A stretch of DNA of 64,000 bases from Phycisphaerae bacterium (lineage in GTDB: Bacteria; Planctomycetota; Phycisphaerae; SM23-33): contig JASLNT010000057.1 in assembly GCA_030745875.1 (NCBI GenBank), positions 62,001 through 126,000 on the forward strand. Reading direction: 5' to 3'. The position numbers and the translations under genes were made by a program. Below, piece by piece: positions 36,882-45,700 of this stretch. The notes under the pieces are model-generated. The model searched no databases. It was not told where the DNA came from and worked only from the letters and a program-made list of their open reading frames with translations. Position 1 is the first letter of the stretch, and every line of letters begins with the position of its first letter.

Positions 36882-37982
36882 TCAACTGTCTCCGGGCGCC
36901 TTCCAGTTGATCGGCGGGTTTGCGTCTTTGTACGGAAGGATGTCGAACCTGCGTTTCGGTTTCTTCTTGAAGAATTGTGCGTCTGCGAAGTCCAGCAGGG
37001 CTCGCCAGTCTTCAAGTCCCTGCGCGTGTCCGCCCGGTCGCCAGTGCGTTGCGATTCGATCGGGCGCGCCGAGCCAGTCATACACGATTTTCGCCGCCTG
37101 ATGGGTAAGTTGCGTACCGTACGGATTGGCCCAGTAGTCGCCCGTGGCGTGCGGATTCACCAGTCCGCGCGGTGCGATCAACGCCTTGGCGAAATGTGCG
37201 TCGAACGGGAGCTTCGATTCGGAGCCCGCGAATTTCATAAACCGCTTGTTCCACCAGTGATCGTGCCTGCCGATGTGTGCGGCGATTGTCTGGGGGCGTT
37301 GGCCCTTTTCGAAGTATCGCATACTGCCCGTTCCGCCCGTGCCCGAGGAGTTCGGCGCGGCGATGGCGATTCGTTCATCGTAGACTGCTCCGCAGAGGGC
37401 GGTTTTCCCGCCCCGCGAATGTCCGGTGGCGACTATTCGGTCGGTGTCTGCGAATTCGAATCCGGCCAGGGCGTCGATGACGATCTGGTATCCCCATGCC
37501 CAGGCGGCGATTACGCCCCAGTCGTATTCGGGATACAAGGGAAAGACACCTTCGTTCCGCTTACCCGGTCCGTCGGCTGCAAGATCGGTGCGAAGGTACT
37601 TGCAGATAACGTAACCCCGCCCCACGGCCTCGATGATTGCGGCCTGTTCCTGGGAATGGCTTTTCAGATATCGCTTGGTTTTTGGGGCGTTTAGCAGGCG
37701 GCTGTCGTTCTTGATCACAACGGGGAATTTGCCCGCCCGCTTCGGTCTGACCAGGGCGGCGCGGAGCGTAACGCTCCCGGCGCCGCGCCGGATCGTTATT
37801 GTAAGATCGATCTGCTCAGCCTTGCCGTCGAAGACATCGATGACGCGAGTCTGCTTGACGGTGAGCTTCTTCGGACGGGCCGGCATGCGTCCGTACTGGT
37901 AGTGCGCGAGCATGGCTTTGAGATATTCGCGATGGTCCGGCCAGTCTTCAGGCGATTTGATTCGCGACCCGTCCTGGGTCAA
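36882..37982 (-). CDS. CE15-like (glucuronoyl esterase family) alpha/beta hydrolase
   Basis: The 366-residue protein has the serine-hydrolase nucleophile in TGHSRGGKT (S189), matching the CE15 signature G-x-S-R-x-G-K. A late His in PGGHAQGLEDW and the YDWGVIAAWAWG segment are also typical. It starts at a TTG that overlaps the stop of the upstream sialidase fusion by four bases (TTGA), so it is probably made by translational coupling. No signal peptide follows that start, which is odd beside an exported partner; either it is cytoplasmic or the true start is different. CE15 enzymes cleave ester links of glucuronic acid in plant cell walls, but bacterial homologues vary. Confidence 0.72.
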   Translation of the reverse strand: MTQDGSRIKSPEDWPDHREYLKAMLAHYQYGRMPARPKKLTVKQTRVIDVFDGKAEQIDLTITIRRGAGSVTLRAALVRPKRAGKFPVVIKNDSRLLNAPKTKRYLKSHSQEQAAIIEAVGRGYVICKYLRTDLAADGPGKRNEGVFPLYPEYDWGVIAAWAWGYQIVIDALAGFEFADTDRIVATGHSRGGKTALCGAVYDERIAIAAPNSSGTGGTGSMRYFEKGQRPQTIAAHIGRHDHWWNKRFMKFAGSESKLPFDAHFAKALIAPRGLVNPHATGDYWANPYGTQLTHQAAKIVYDWLGAPDRIATHWRPGGHAQGLEDWRALLDFADAQFFKKKPKRRFDILPYKDANPPINWKAPGDS

Positions 37983-40486
37983 AAAGGGTCCGGCATGCCC
38001 TCCTTATCGGAGAGTTTGTCGACGGACTTAAACATGTATCGTGTTGGATGCGAAGTTTTCGCTGTCCGCGCGGTTTTCATGTGCTTGTCGGCGAAGTCCA
38101 GGTAGCTCTTCCAGTCGAATTCCTTCACATCGTGCCCTCCGGAGCGAATGTGGTACCCGACATCGCCCTGGGCGGATTTGTCCAGAGAGGGCATTTCCTT
38201 GCACGGCAGGGGGGTCTTGCCCAGTAGTTTGTATACCGGACCGGCGCCTTTGGCGGCTAGGAACTCGCCTTTCGGATCGGCCCAGCGGTCTTCTTTTGCG
38301 CTGGCGACGTAGACCGGGCGCGGCGCGACAAGCGCCAGCAGCATGTGCTGGTCCAGCGGTAAGGTTTCCTCCTTGTCGTTGTATTTCTTGAAGTTATCGC
38401 AGAACCAGTGCGGAAAGCTCCTGTTGATCCGTCCGACGGTCTCGCCGAAGCAGCGTTTCGACAGCGCCGCGCCCCCACAGCCCGAATTGTTTGATATCAC
38501 GATGGCGAACCGCTGATCCTGCGCGCCGGCCCAAAGAGACGTCTTGCCCAGACGCGAGTGTCCTATTACCGCCACTCGTTTGTGGTCGATGTCCTTGTCG
38601 GTTTCGAAGTAGTCCATAGCGCGCGACAGGCCCCACGCCCAGGCTGCGACCGAACCCCACGCGTCTGCGGGGCGCGAACCGGAGTGCTTGTCCAGCAGCC
38701 CGTGCACCCCGTTGCTGAATTTGTCGTGATGGTCCGGGTCGATATCGCCGTAGTAGACTGTGGCTAGACCGTAACCACGCGCCAGAATCTCCTCCACCCC
38801 CCAGCGCGACGCCGCAACTCCGCGGGCCTTCTCCGTGGCGCGGTTCTTGACGACGGTCTTGCTTCTTGGGCGCATCCACCTGGTCGACAGGCGAATAGCG
38901 GGATCGGCGTTTATCGAGTGATTGCCCTGGAAGTTCAATCCGACGAACGTTGGAGTCGCTCCTGTCGCGCCCTTTGGCAGGTAGATGAGAATGTCCATCG
39001 AAAGCCCGCCGGATTTTCCAGTGAAGTTCACCGTAACCTGCTTGCGACGCGCTTTTCCGCCCAGGGCGTTGTCGTCGGACTCGAACACCTTAAATGTCAT
39101 CCCTTTCGGGCGGCCGGGCGATCTGCCGTACATTTCGCGGCTGAACAGTTCGAGGATCTCCTTACGACGGGCGGGCCAGTCCTTTGCATTCGTCACTTTC
39201 TTACCGCCAAGCGTCACCAGCGGATCGGGCAGCACATATTTCGGGACATCCTTCTCACTGTAGATTGTTTTGGTGCTTCGCGTCGTCAGCGAGGCCGTTT
39301 GTATTGACGAGGCGTTTGGGCTCTTCTTGGCCGTCATCTTGTCCTTGCCTCCGGTTAGCCAGTTAAGAGTGAATTTCGCCAGCGTGATCTTTCCCGAACC
39401 GTCGCGCTCGTAGAGCAGACCGATCGATTTGTCGGGCAGTTTGGTAAGGCACGAGTACGCCGACGAGCCCTTGTAGATCATCCGCGAAACGCCCCAGGTC
39501 TTGCCCTCGTCATAACTGAGCTTCACGGTAATCCCGTGCCTGCCGCGGGTCTGAGGCGGATTGGAAAACAGCAGGCGGTTCCTCCCGCCGTCGGCGACGG
39601 TGGTGTAGCGAAGTATGCTGGCCTGGCAGGTCGGTTCGGGCAGATCCTTCTGGAACGTAACTTTCGACCAGGTCGCTCCGCCGTCTTTGCTGGTCGAAAT
39701 TGCCCGGTGACCGTGCGGTTTGTAGGCTCGCATGTTCATCATAAGCGTCCCGTCAGCCAGCTCCACCACCTGGGCCTCGTTGCATCCGGGTCGAATCGCC
39801 TCGGACTTTTTCCAGCTCTTGCCCCCGTCGTCGGAGTAGATAACGTGCGAGGCGTAGGCGTGGTCCTTGTACTTCTTGTTGGAATGATTGGCCGGGCACA
39901 CCAGGCGCCCTTTGTACTTTCCACGCTGAACCTGGATCGCCACGCCGGGCCCGGTCGCGTACCAGCCCCAGTCTTCGTTGCGACAGGTCGCCGATAGGTC
40001 CGCCGGTTTCGACCAGGTCTCTCCGTCGTCTGTCGACGAGCATATGAAAGGCCGCCGCGCATCTTTGCTTTTTCCGGCGATGATCGCTCGTTCGTGATCG
40101 TCGCCGCGGTTCCAGGTCATCAGCAGGTGTATCGTCCCGGTTCTTTGGTCGACCACCGGGCAGCAGTTCCCGCAGGTGTCTTTCTCCTTGTCCCAGACGA
40201 CCTGCAGCGGCCCGAAGGTCTTGCCCCCGTCGAAGCTGCGTTTCAGGACCATATCGATATTCCCGCTGTCTCCGCGCCCGCCGACGCGTCCTTCGCAGAA
40301 CGCCAGCACCGTCCCCTTTTTGGACACGATTATCGCCGGTATGCGGAACGTCTTGTATCCCTCCTTTGCGCTGACGAAAATGTCGATCTGGTTCTTCGGG
40401 CCGATTTCACCTTCGGCTCCCCGGGCTACCGTCGCCAGCATCGCAACGCCGACAAGAATGCAGCAGGTGGTTTTCAAACGCATCAT
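37979..40486 (-). CDS. exported sialidase (BNR) fused to a CE15-like esterase
   Basis: The 835-residue protein has a signal peptide (1-23) and an N-terminal six-bladed sialidase domain (about 30-385) with the FRIP motif and five Asp-boxes (SFDGGKTF, STDDGETW, SDDGGKSW, SKDGGATW, SYDEGKTW). A Ser/Thr-rich linker (about 390-410) joins it to a CE15-like alpha/beta hydrolase (about 415-815) with nucleophile motif IGHSRLGKT and a late His in RSGGHDVKEFDW. The two domains could act on one glycan, releasing a terminal acidic sugar and an ester. The frame is intact across the junction. The next gene is a second CE15-like enzyme with a 4-base overlap, forming a two-gene operon. Confidence 0.8.
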   Translation of the reverse strand: MMRLKTTCCILVGVAMLATVARGAEGEIGPKNQIDIFVSAKEGYKTFRIPAIIVSKKGTVLAFCEGRVGGRGDSGNIDMVLKRSFDGGKTFGPLQVVWDKEKDTCGNCCPVVDQRTGTIHLLMTWNRGDDHERAIIAGKSKDARRPFICSSTDDGETWSKPADLSATCRNEDWGWYATGPGVAIQVQRGKYKGRLVCPANHSNKKYKDHAYASHVIYSDDGGKSWKKSEAIRPGCNEAQVVELADGTLMMNMRAYKPHGHRAISTSKDGGATWSKVTFQKDLPEPTCQASILRYTTVADGGRNRLLFSNPPQTRGRHGITVKLSYDEGKTWGVSRMIYKGSSAYSCLTKLPDKSIGLLYERDGSGKITLAKFTLNWLTGGKDKMTAKKSPNASSIQTASLTTRSTKTIYSEKDVPKYVLPDPLVTLGGKKVTNAKDWPARRKEILELFSREMYGRSPGRPKGMTFKVFESDDNALGGKARRKQVTVNFTGKSGGLSMDILIYLPKGATGATPTFVGLNFQGNHSINADPAIRLSTRWMRPRSKTVVKNRATEKARGVAASRWGVEEILARGYGLATVYYGDIDPDHHDKFSNGVHGLLDKHSGSRPADAWGSVAAWAWGLSRAMDYFETDKDIDHKRVAVIGHSRLGKTSLWAGAQDQRFAIVISNNSGCGGAALSKRCFGETVGRINRSFPHWFCDNFKKYNDKEETLPLDQHMLLALVAPRPVYVASAKEDRWADPKGEFLAAKGAGPVYKLLGKTPLPCKEMPSLDKSAQGDVGYHIRSGGHDVKEFDWKSYLDFADKHMKTARTAKTSHPTRYMFKSVDKLSDKEGMPDPF

Positions 40487-40554
40487 ATTTCGAACTCCCT
40501 TAAAGTTTATCGATAAGCGGTTGGGCGTGTTGGTATTCTACGGGCTCGCTGCGC

Positions 40555-40583
40555 TTGACCGAAGCGTGTTTTAGCTGTATTTT
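40555..40583 (+). promoter_or_regulatory. candidate promoter of the six-gene CoA operon
   Basis: TTGACC (40555-40560), a 17-base spacer and TATTTT (40578-40583) lie 54 bases before the first start codon, in the divergent gap with the sialidase gene. Confidence 0.45.
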
Positions 40584-40637
40584 CTGGGATTCGAAACTCC
40601 ACTATCTTTGTGACTTATCCGAGAGGCAAATGAAACG

Positions 40638-41600
40638 ATGAGAGCAATCGAAATAGCCGAACCACGCAAAATCACCATGCTCGACGCGCCGATCCCCGAG
40701 CCCGAAGACGGACAGGTGCTTGTCAAGTGCAGCCACGTGGCGTTGTGCGGCAGCAATATGGGCCAATACACCGGTGTCGGGGTCTGGGGCGATTTGGCGT
40801 TCCCCAACCCAACCGGATGGGCCGGTCACGAGAATATCGGACGCGTCGTCAAGTCGCGCTGCGACCAGTGGGAGGAAGGAGCCCTTGTGCTCGCCCAGCC
40901 GATCGGATACTTCGGATTCGCCGAGTACATAATCGCCGAACCCCCCGGAATCGCCCAACTGCCCGAAGACGCTCCCGACGTAGGAGCCCTCATAGTAGCC
41001 CAGCCGCTTGCGACAGTGCTGCGCGCGATGGACCAGACAGAAGGCGTGGTCAACCAGCGATGCGCAGTGATCGGACAAGGCCCGATGGGGCTGATCTGGA
41101 CGCACGTTCTGTGGCATTTCGGAGCCAGACAAGTAATCGCTACCGATCTGCTGGATTGGCGCCTTGAATGGTCCAAACGCTATGGAGCTTCGGCGACTAT
41201 CGACGCGTCCAAACACGATGTCCTGGCGCAAGTCAAGGAGCTGACTGGCGGTGAGATGATCGACTTCTGCGTCAGCGCCGCCAGCGAGGCCGACGCCCTT
41301 GTCACCGCTTCGAAGCTCGTTCGCCGTGCGGGGCGTCTGTTTGTGTTCGGAATGCCCGACTACGACGATCAGGCGTTCCCGTGGCACGAGACGTTCCGCA
41401 ACGAGACGCGAATTATCAACTGCGTCGGGCCCGAATGCGCGCCTTACTTCCAGACGGCCGCCGACATGGTCGTCGACGGGCGAGCTTCGGATCTGGCGGC
41501 GATGGTCACGCCTGTAATGCCCTGGGACAAGGCTCCCGAAGCCTTCGAAATGTACGCCGATTGCGCCGAAGGCTCCCTGAAACTCACACTCGAACTGTAG
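40638..41600 (+). CDS. medium-chain dehydrogenase/reductase (zinc-alcohol-dehydrogenase superfamily)
   Basis: The 320-residue cytoplasmic protein has the GroES-like domain with ALCGSN and GWAGHENIG (Cys and His-Glu where catalytic zinc is bound) and the Rossmann motif VIGQGPMGL (about 142-150). The four structural-zinc cysteines of classical alcohol dehydrogenases are missing. It is shorter than 6-hydroxycyclohexenecarbonyl-CoA dehydrogenase but belongs to the same superfamily, and it heads an operon of CoA-ester enzymes, so oxidation of a cyclic or linear hydroxyacyl-CoA is plausible. A three-codon frame (ATG AAA CGA TGA at 40630) overlaps its ATG. The next gene starts 9 bases after its stop. 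Confidence 0.78.
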   Translation: MRAIEIAEPRKITMLDAPIPEPEDGQVLVKCSHVALCGSNMGQYTGVGVWGDLAFPNPTGWAGHENIGRVVKSRCDQWEEGALVLAQPIGYFGFAEYIIAEPPGIAQLPEDAPDVGALIVAQPLATVLRAMDQTEGVVNQRCAVIGQGPMGLIWTHVLWHFGARQVIATDLLDWRLEWSKRYGASATIDASKHDVLAQVKELTGGEMIDFCVSAASEADALVTASKLVRRAGRLFVFGMPDYDDQAFPWHETFRNETRIINCVGPECAPYFQTAADMVVDGRASDLAAMVTPVMPWDKAPEAFEMYADCAEGSLKLTLEL

Positions 41601-41609
41601 GCCCGCGAC

Positions 41610-43667
41610 ATGATCGAATACAGCATATCCGACGGTTTGTGCATTCTGCGACTGGACAATCCGCCGCTTAATGCGATTACGTTTCAAATGCTGGACGAGT
41701 TGTGCGATTCGATCAGTCAGGCCAATACCGACGACAGCGTACGAGGGATCGTCATAATCGGTTCGGACAGGGGTTTCAGCGCCGGGGCGGATGTGAACAT
41801 CTTTGAGGGCCTCTCCGGCGACGACGAAGCGATAAGAACCTCCCGCGTTTTTCAGGAGGCGTTCGATGCGGTTGAGGCCTCGGACAAACCCGTGGTCGCC
41901 GCGCTTACAGGCAAGGTCATCGGAGGAGCCCTGGAGCTTGTGATGGCGTGCCATTTCCGCATCTGCGATCCGAAGACGCGATTTTCCATGCCGGAAGTTC
42001 GGCTTGGGATCAATCCCGGAGCCGGCGGGACCCAGCGCCTTCCGCGCCTGATCGGACCGGCCGAAGCGCTGGGCATGCTGCTTACCGGCCGATCAATCGA
42101 TGCGCACAAGGCTCGCGAACTGGGGCTGGTTGACACGATCTGCGAATTCGGGCAATTCATCGAATCAGCCGAAGAGCTGATTGCGGGGGGGAATGCGAAC
42201 AAGACATCGTTGCGAATCGACAAGATCGGCGATCCGAACTATGCGGCCGCCAAGAAGGTCGTCGCTGGCGAGCGAGACGAGATAATCGCTCCGCGAGTTA
42301 TACTCCGCTCCGTTCGGACAGGTCTGGAAGATTCGTTTTCCGCGGGTCTGCTGGCCGAGCAGCAGGCGTTCGCCGAGTGCATGCGAACGCTCGCCACCCG
42401 CAACCGGATATACATGTTCTTCGCGACCCGCAAGACCGCACACGCACCGGCGCTGGAGGGAGTCGCGCCCCGGAGCGTGTCGTCCGTTGCGGTCGCGGGC
42501 ATGGGTTCCATGGGCACGGGGATCGCCCAGGCGCTGATGGCGGCGGGGCGAAGTGTGATCGTATGCGACGCCAACGAAGCGGCGTTGGAGCGCGGATGCA
42601 GGCGAATACGCAAATCACTGGACAAACAGCTCGGCAGCGGGCGGATCTCGCCCGACAAGCACGAACGCACGCTCGGACTGCTTTCGACCACCGCGGCCTG
42701 GGCGGACCTTGGCGGAGCCGATCTGATCATCGAAGCGGTCTACGAAGACCCGGATGTCAAGCGAGCTGTCCTGGCCGAAATCGAATCGGCCTGCGGATCG
42801 GAAGCCATAATCGCAACCAACACCTCAACGCTGTCGCTGGACGATCTGTCGGCTGGAATGGCCCGCCCCGATCGCCTGGTCGGGCTGCACTTTTTCAATC
42901 CCGCCCAGCGCATGCCCCTTGTCGAAGTGATCTACAGCGATCGGACCGACCCGAGTGTGACTGCCGCGGCGATGTCGCTGGCCAGGTCGATTGGAAAAAC
43001 GCCCGTGCTGGTTCGCAATCGCGAGGGCTTCCTGGTCAATCGCCTGTTCGTACCGTACCTGAACGAGGCGTTTTGGCTGCTTCAGGACGGAGCCGATCCC
43101 GCTGCGATCGACGAGGCTATGGCGGAGTTCGGGTTTGCGATGGGTCCGCTTACGCTGATCGACATGGCGGGGATTGACATTCTCGCGTTTACCGACGCGG
43201 TTCTGCAACGGGCTTTTCCGCATCACGGCGGATCGTGTCCGATTGTCCAACGCCTCGTGACCGCCGGTCTGTTAGGCCAGAAAAGCGGCTCGGGAGTGTA
43301 CAGATACGCTCCAGGCGACTATACTCGACACGACAGCCCCGCCGCACGCGAGATTGTCGAACAAGTGCGGAGCGATGCCGCCGCCGAACGGCGTGACGTC
43401 GACGCCGAAGAGATCACCGATCGCCTGGTTCTGAGGATGGTCAGCGAGGCGTTCCATATTCTCGCCGAGCAGATCGCCCAGCGAGAGTCGGATATTGACG
43501 CGGCGACCGTACTGGGGATTGGTTTTCCGGGTTTTCGAGGCGGTATACTGAAGTACGCCCGAGACGAAGGGTTAGAGAAGGTTATCGACCGGCTTGAGGA
43601 GCTTACCGAGCAATTCGGGATGCGTTTCAAACCGTGCGAGTTTCTGCAGAAGATGAAAGGAAAATGA
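41610..43667 (+). CDS. bifunctional enoyl-CoA hydratase / 3-hydroxyacyl-CoA dehydrogenase
   Basis: The 685-residue FadB-type fusion has an N-terminal crotonase domain (about 1-190) with both catalytic glutamates in place (GGALELVMAC and SMPEVRLGI), a linker, and a 3-hydroxyacyl-CoA dehydrogenase domain (about 290-685) with NAD-binding GMGSMGTGIAQ, NTSTLSL and the catalytic His-Glu pair in GLHFFNPAQRMPLVEVI. It hydrates an enoyl-CoA and oxidises the product, as in beta-oxidation or in the steps after ring reduction in aromatic degradation. It is the second gene of the operon, and its stop overlaps or abuts the start of the radical-enzyme subunit. Confidence 0.9.
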   Translation: MIEYSISDGLCILRLDNPPLNAITFQMLDELCDSISQANTDDSVRGIVIIGSDRGFSAGADVNIFEGLSGDDEAIRTSRVFQEAFDAVEASDKPVVAALTGKVIGGALELVMACHFRICDPKTRFSMPEVRLGINPGAGGTQRLPRLIGPAEALGMLLTGRSIDAHKARELGLVDTICEFGQFIESAEELIAGGNANKTSLRIDKIGDPNYAAAKKVVAGERDEIIAPRVILRSVRTGLEDSFSAGLLAEQQAFAECMRTLATRNRIYMFFATRKTAHAPALEGVAPRSVSSVAVAGMGSMGTGIAQALMAAGRSVIVCDANEAALERGCRRIRKSLDKQLGSGRISPDKHERTLGLLSTTAAWADLGGADLIIEAVYEDPDVKRAVLAEIESACGSEAIIATNTSTLSLDDLSAGMARPDRLVGLHFFNPAQRMPLVEVIYSDRTDPSVTAAAMSLARSIGKTPVLVRNREGFLVNRLFVPYLNEAFWLLQDGADPAAIDEAMAEFGFAMGPLTLIDMAGIDILAFTDAVLQRAFPHHGGSCPIVQRLVTAGLLGQKSGSGVYRYAPGDYTRHDSPAAREIVEQVRSDAAAERRDVDAEEITDRLVLRMVSEAFHILAEQIAQRESDIDAATVLGIGFPGFRGGILKYARDEGLEKVIDRLEELTEQFGMRFKPCEFLQKMKGK

Positions 43668-43669
43668 CC

Positions 43670-44899
43670 ATGCCGTCAACCGTTGAACCGAAAAAGATCC
43701 AGTCCACCGGCAAGATGAAAGGGCTGATGGGCAAGTATTTCACCGAACTCATGGGCGAAAAACCGTCGGGCAACAAGATGGCGTGGTGCACGTCTGTCGG
43801 ACCGGCTGAGCTGCTCAGGTCGATGGGCTTCGACGTCTACTTCCCCGAGAACCACGGAGCCATGCTCGGAGCCACGCGTATGGCGACCGATCTTATCCCG
43901 CTGGCCAACGCGCACGGTTTCTCACCGGACATCTGCTCGTATCTCACCAGCGATATCGGCGCGTACCTCAAAGGCGAAAGCCCGTTCCAGAAGCTCGGTC
44001 TGCCCGGACCCCCCAAAGCCGACGTGCTCGTCTACAACACCAACCAATGCCGCGACGTCAAAGACTGGTTCCAGTTCTACGCTCGCGAATGGGACGTGCC
44101 CTGCATCGGAATCGAAACGCCCAGATCAATCGGCCAGGTCGACGATACAATCGTCCAGGCCATCGCCAGGAAGATCAAATCACTGATCGAGCCCCTGGAA
44201 GACGTCTCCGGCGAGAAGTTCGACATCGACAAGCTCCGGGAAGTCGTCAGGCTCTCCAAAGAATGCACTAAACTCTGGAAGGCGGTGCTCGAAACCGCTG
44301 CGACTGTTCCGACTCCGCTTACGTTCTTTGACGGAACGGTGCAGATGGGTCCGGCGGTTGTGCTGCGCGGAACCGAAGGAGCCGTTGAATACTACAAACT
44401 GCTGCTTGCCGAACTCGAGCAACGCATCGCCGACGGAGTCGCCGCCGTCGAAGGCGAGAAGCATCGCATCTACTGGGAAGGCATGCCCGTTTGGGGCAAG
44501 CTGCGAGACCTTTCAACGCAGTTCATGGAGCTCCAGACAGCCGTTGTCGCGTCGACCTACTGCAACAGTTGGATATACGAAGATCTCGATCCGGATCATC
44601 CGTTTATGGGCATGGCCCGGGCCTACAGCGAACTGTTCATCTGCCGCAGCGACGACTACAAGGAAAAGTACATGGCCGAAATGATCGAGAAATTCTCGAT
44701 CGACGGCGTGGTGTATCACGATTCGAAGACCTGCCCCAACAACTCCAACAACCGCTACGACCTGCCCAAGCGTCTCGAAACGAAAACGGGCAAACCGTTC
44801 GTCGTGATCAACGGCGACCTGAACGACCTGAGGCTGTACTCCGAAGAGCAGTCTCGCACGAATATCGAGGCGTTCGTCGAGCAGCTTTCAGAAGCGTAG
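43670..44899 (+). CDS. benzoyl-CoA reductase / 2-hydroxyacyl-CoA dehydratase family catalytic subunit
   Basis: The 409-residue protein belongs to the HgdB/BcrB-BzdO family. It carries conserved Cys in DICSYL, TNQCRD and SKTCPNNSNNRY and the C-terminal INGDLNDLRLYSEEQ segment, closest in style to class I benzoyl-CoA reductase catalytic subunits. Members bind [4Fe-4S] or double-cubane clusters and use low-potential electrons from a BadF-type ATPase, encoded next. Only one such subunit is present, whereas benzoyl-CoA reductase and most dehydratases need two, so it may be a homodimer like YjiM or the double-cubane cluster proteins. ATG 43670 gives 8-base spacing from AAAGGA; ATG 43664 is the alternative. 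Confidence 0.75.
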   Translation: MPSTVEPKKIQSTGKMKGLMGKYFTELMGEKPSGNKMAWCTSVGPAELLRSMGFDVYFPENHGAMLGATRMATDLIPLANAHGFSPDICSYLTSDIGAYLKGESPFQKLGLPGPPKADVLVYNTNQCRDVKDWFQFYAREWDVPCIGIETPRSIGQVDDTIVQAIARKIKSLIEPLEDVSGEKFDIDKLREVVRLSKECTKLWKAVLETAATVPTPLTFFDGTVQMGPAVVLRGTEGAVEYYKLLLAELEQRIADGVAAVEGEKHRIYWEGMPVWGKLRDLSTQFMELQTAVVASTYCNSWIYEDLDPDHPFMGMARAYSELFICRSDDYKEKYMAEMIEKFSIDGVVYHDSKTCPNNSNNRYDLPKRLETKTGKPFVVINGDLNDLRLYSEEQSRTNIEAFVEQLSEA

Positions 44900-44914
44900 T
44901 CGCGGAGCGAGGCG

Positions 44915-45700
44915 ATGGAGTATTTCTGCGGAATTGACATAGGCGCATCGACCGCCAAGCTCGTTATCGCCGACGCCGAGGGGCGGATCGTCGGAAAAGC
45001 CCTGCAGCGCTCGGGCGTTGACTACACGCAAACCGCCCGGATACTGCTGGACGAGGCCGTCCAAGCCGCCTCCATCGACAGTTCGCAGATCGTCAGGTCG
45101 CTGTCCACCGGATACGGTCGCGACAACGTGCCCTGGTCAGACGGAAAGATGACCGAGATCGCCTGCCACGGGCGCGGAGCGTATTTCCACTTTGAACAGC
45201 GGATGACCGTTGTGGATATCGGCGCCCAGGACAGCAAGGTCATACACATTGACGATCGCGGGCGGAGAATCAGTTTCAAGATGAACCGCAAATGCGCCGC
45301 AGGCACCGGCGCGTTCATCGAAGAGATCGCCCACCGTTTGGCGCTGGATGTTTCGGAGTTGAATGCGCTGGCTGAGCGGTCGACAAACAACGAACCGCTG
45401 GGCAGCTTCTGCACGGTTTTCGCGGCTACTGAAGTTCTAACCAAGATCCGAGACGGCGTGGACGTAGCGGATATCGTTCGGGGCGCGTTCTGCTCGGTGG
45501 TTAATCGGATAGTTGAAATGACCCGCATTGAAGGCATACTGGTCGCCACCGGCGGAGTCGTTGCGCACAACCCGTTTTTGGCTACGCTGATGGGGCGGGC
45601 TCTTGGCACTGAAGCTCAGATGCCCCCCGACCCGCAGTTTATGGGCGCGTTCGGGGCGGCTTTATTTGCGACCCAGCAGTCGCGGAAAGGACAAGAATAA
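44915..45700 (+). CDS. BadF/BcrA-type ATPase, activator of the preceding subunit
   Basis: The 261-residue protein is a full-length member of the BadF/BadG/BcrA/HgdC family (ASKHA fold). It has the N-terminal phosphate-binding GIDIGASTAKL, the second phosphate motif DIGAQDSK, the adenosine-site VATGGV, and the two Cys that hold a [4Fe-4S] cluster between two subunits (RKCAAGTGAF and GSFCTVFAATE). It hydrolyses ATP to push an electron into the partner reductase or dehydratase. It lies 15 bases after that partner and its stop overlaps the next ATG by one base. Confidence 0.9.
   Translation: MEYFCGIDIGASTAKLVIADAEGRIVGKALQRSGVDYTQTARILLDEAVQAASIDSSQIVRSLSTGYGRDNVPWSDGKMTEIACHGRGAYFHFEQRMTVVDIGAQDSKVIHIDDRGRRISFKMNRKCAAGTGAFIEEIAHRLALDVSELNALAERSTNNEPLGSFCTVFAATEVLTKIRDGVDVADIVRGAFCSVVNRIVEMTRIEGILVATGGVVAHNPFLATLMGRALGTEAQMPPDPQFMGAFGAALFATQQSRKGQE

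Noticed and set aside
40638..45700. Classical class I benzoyl-CoA reductase (BcrABCD)
   Set aside because: Only one catalytic-type subunit and one activase-type subunit exist here; the four-subunit set is not present.
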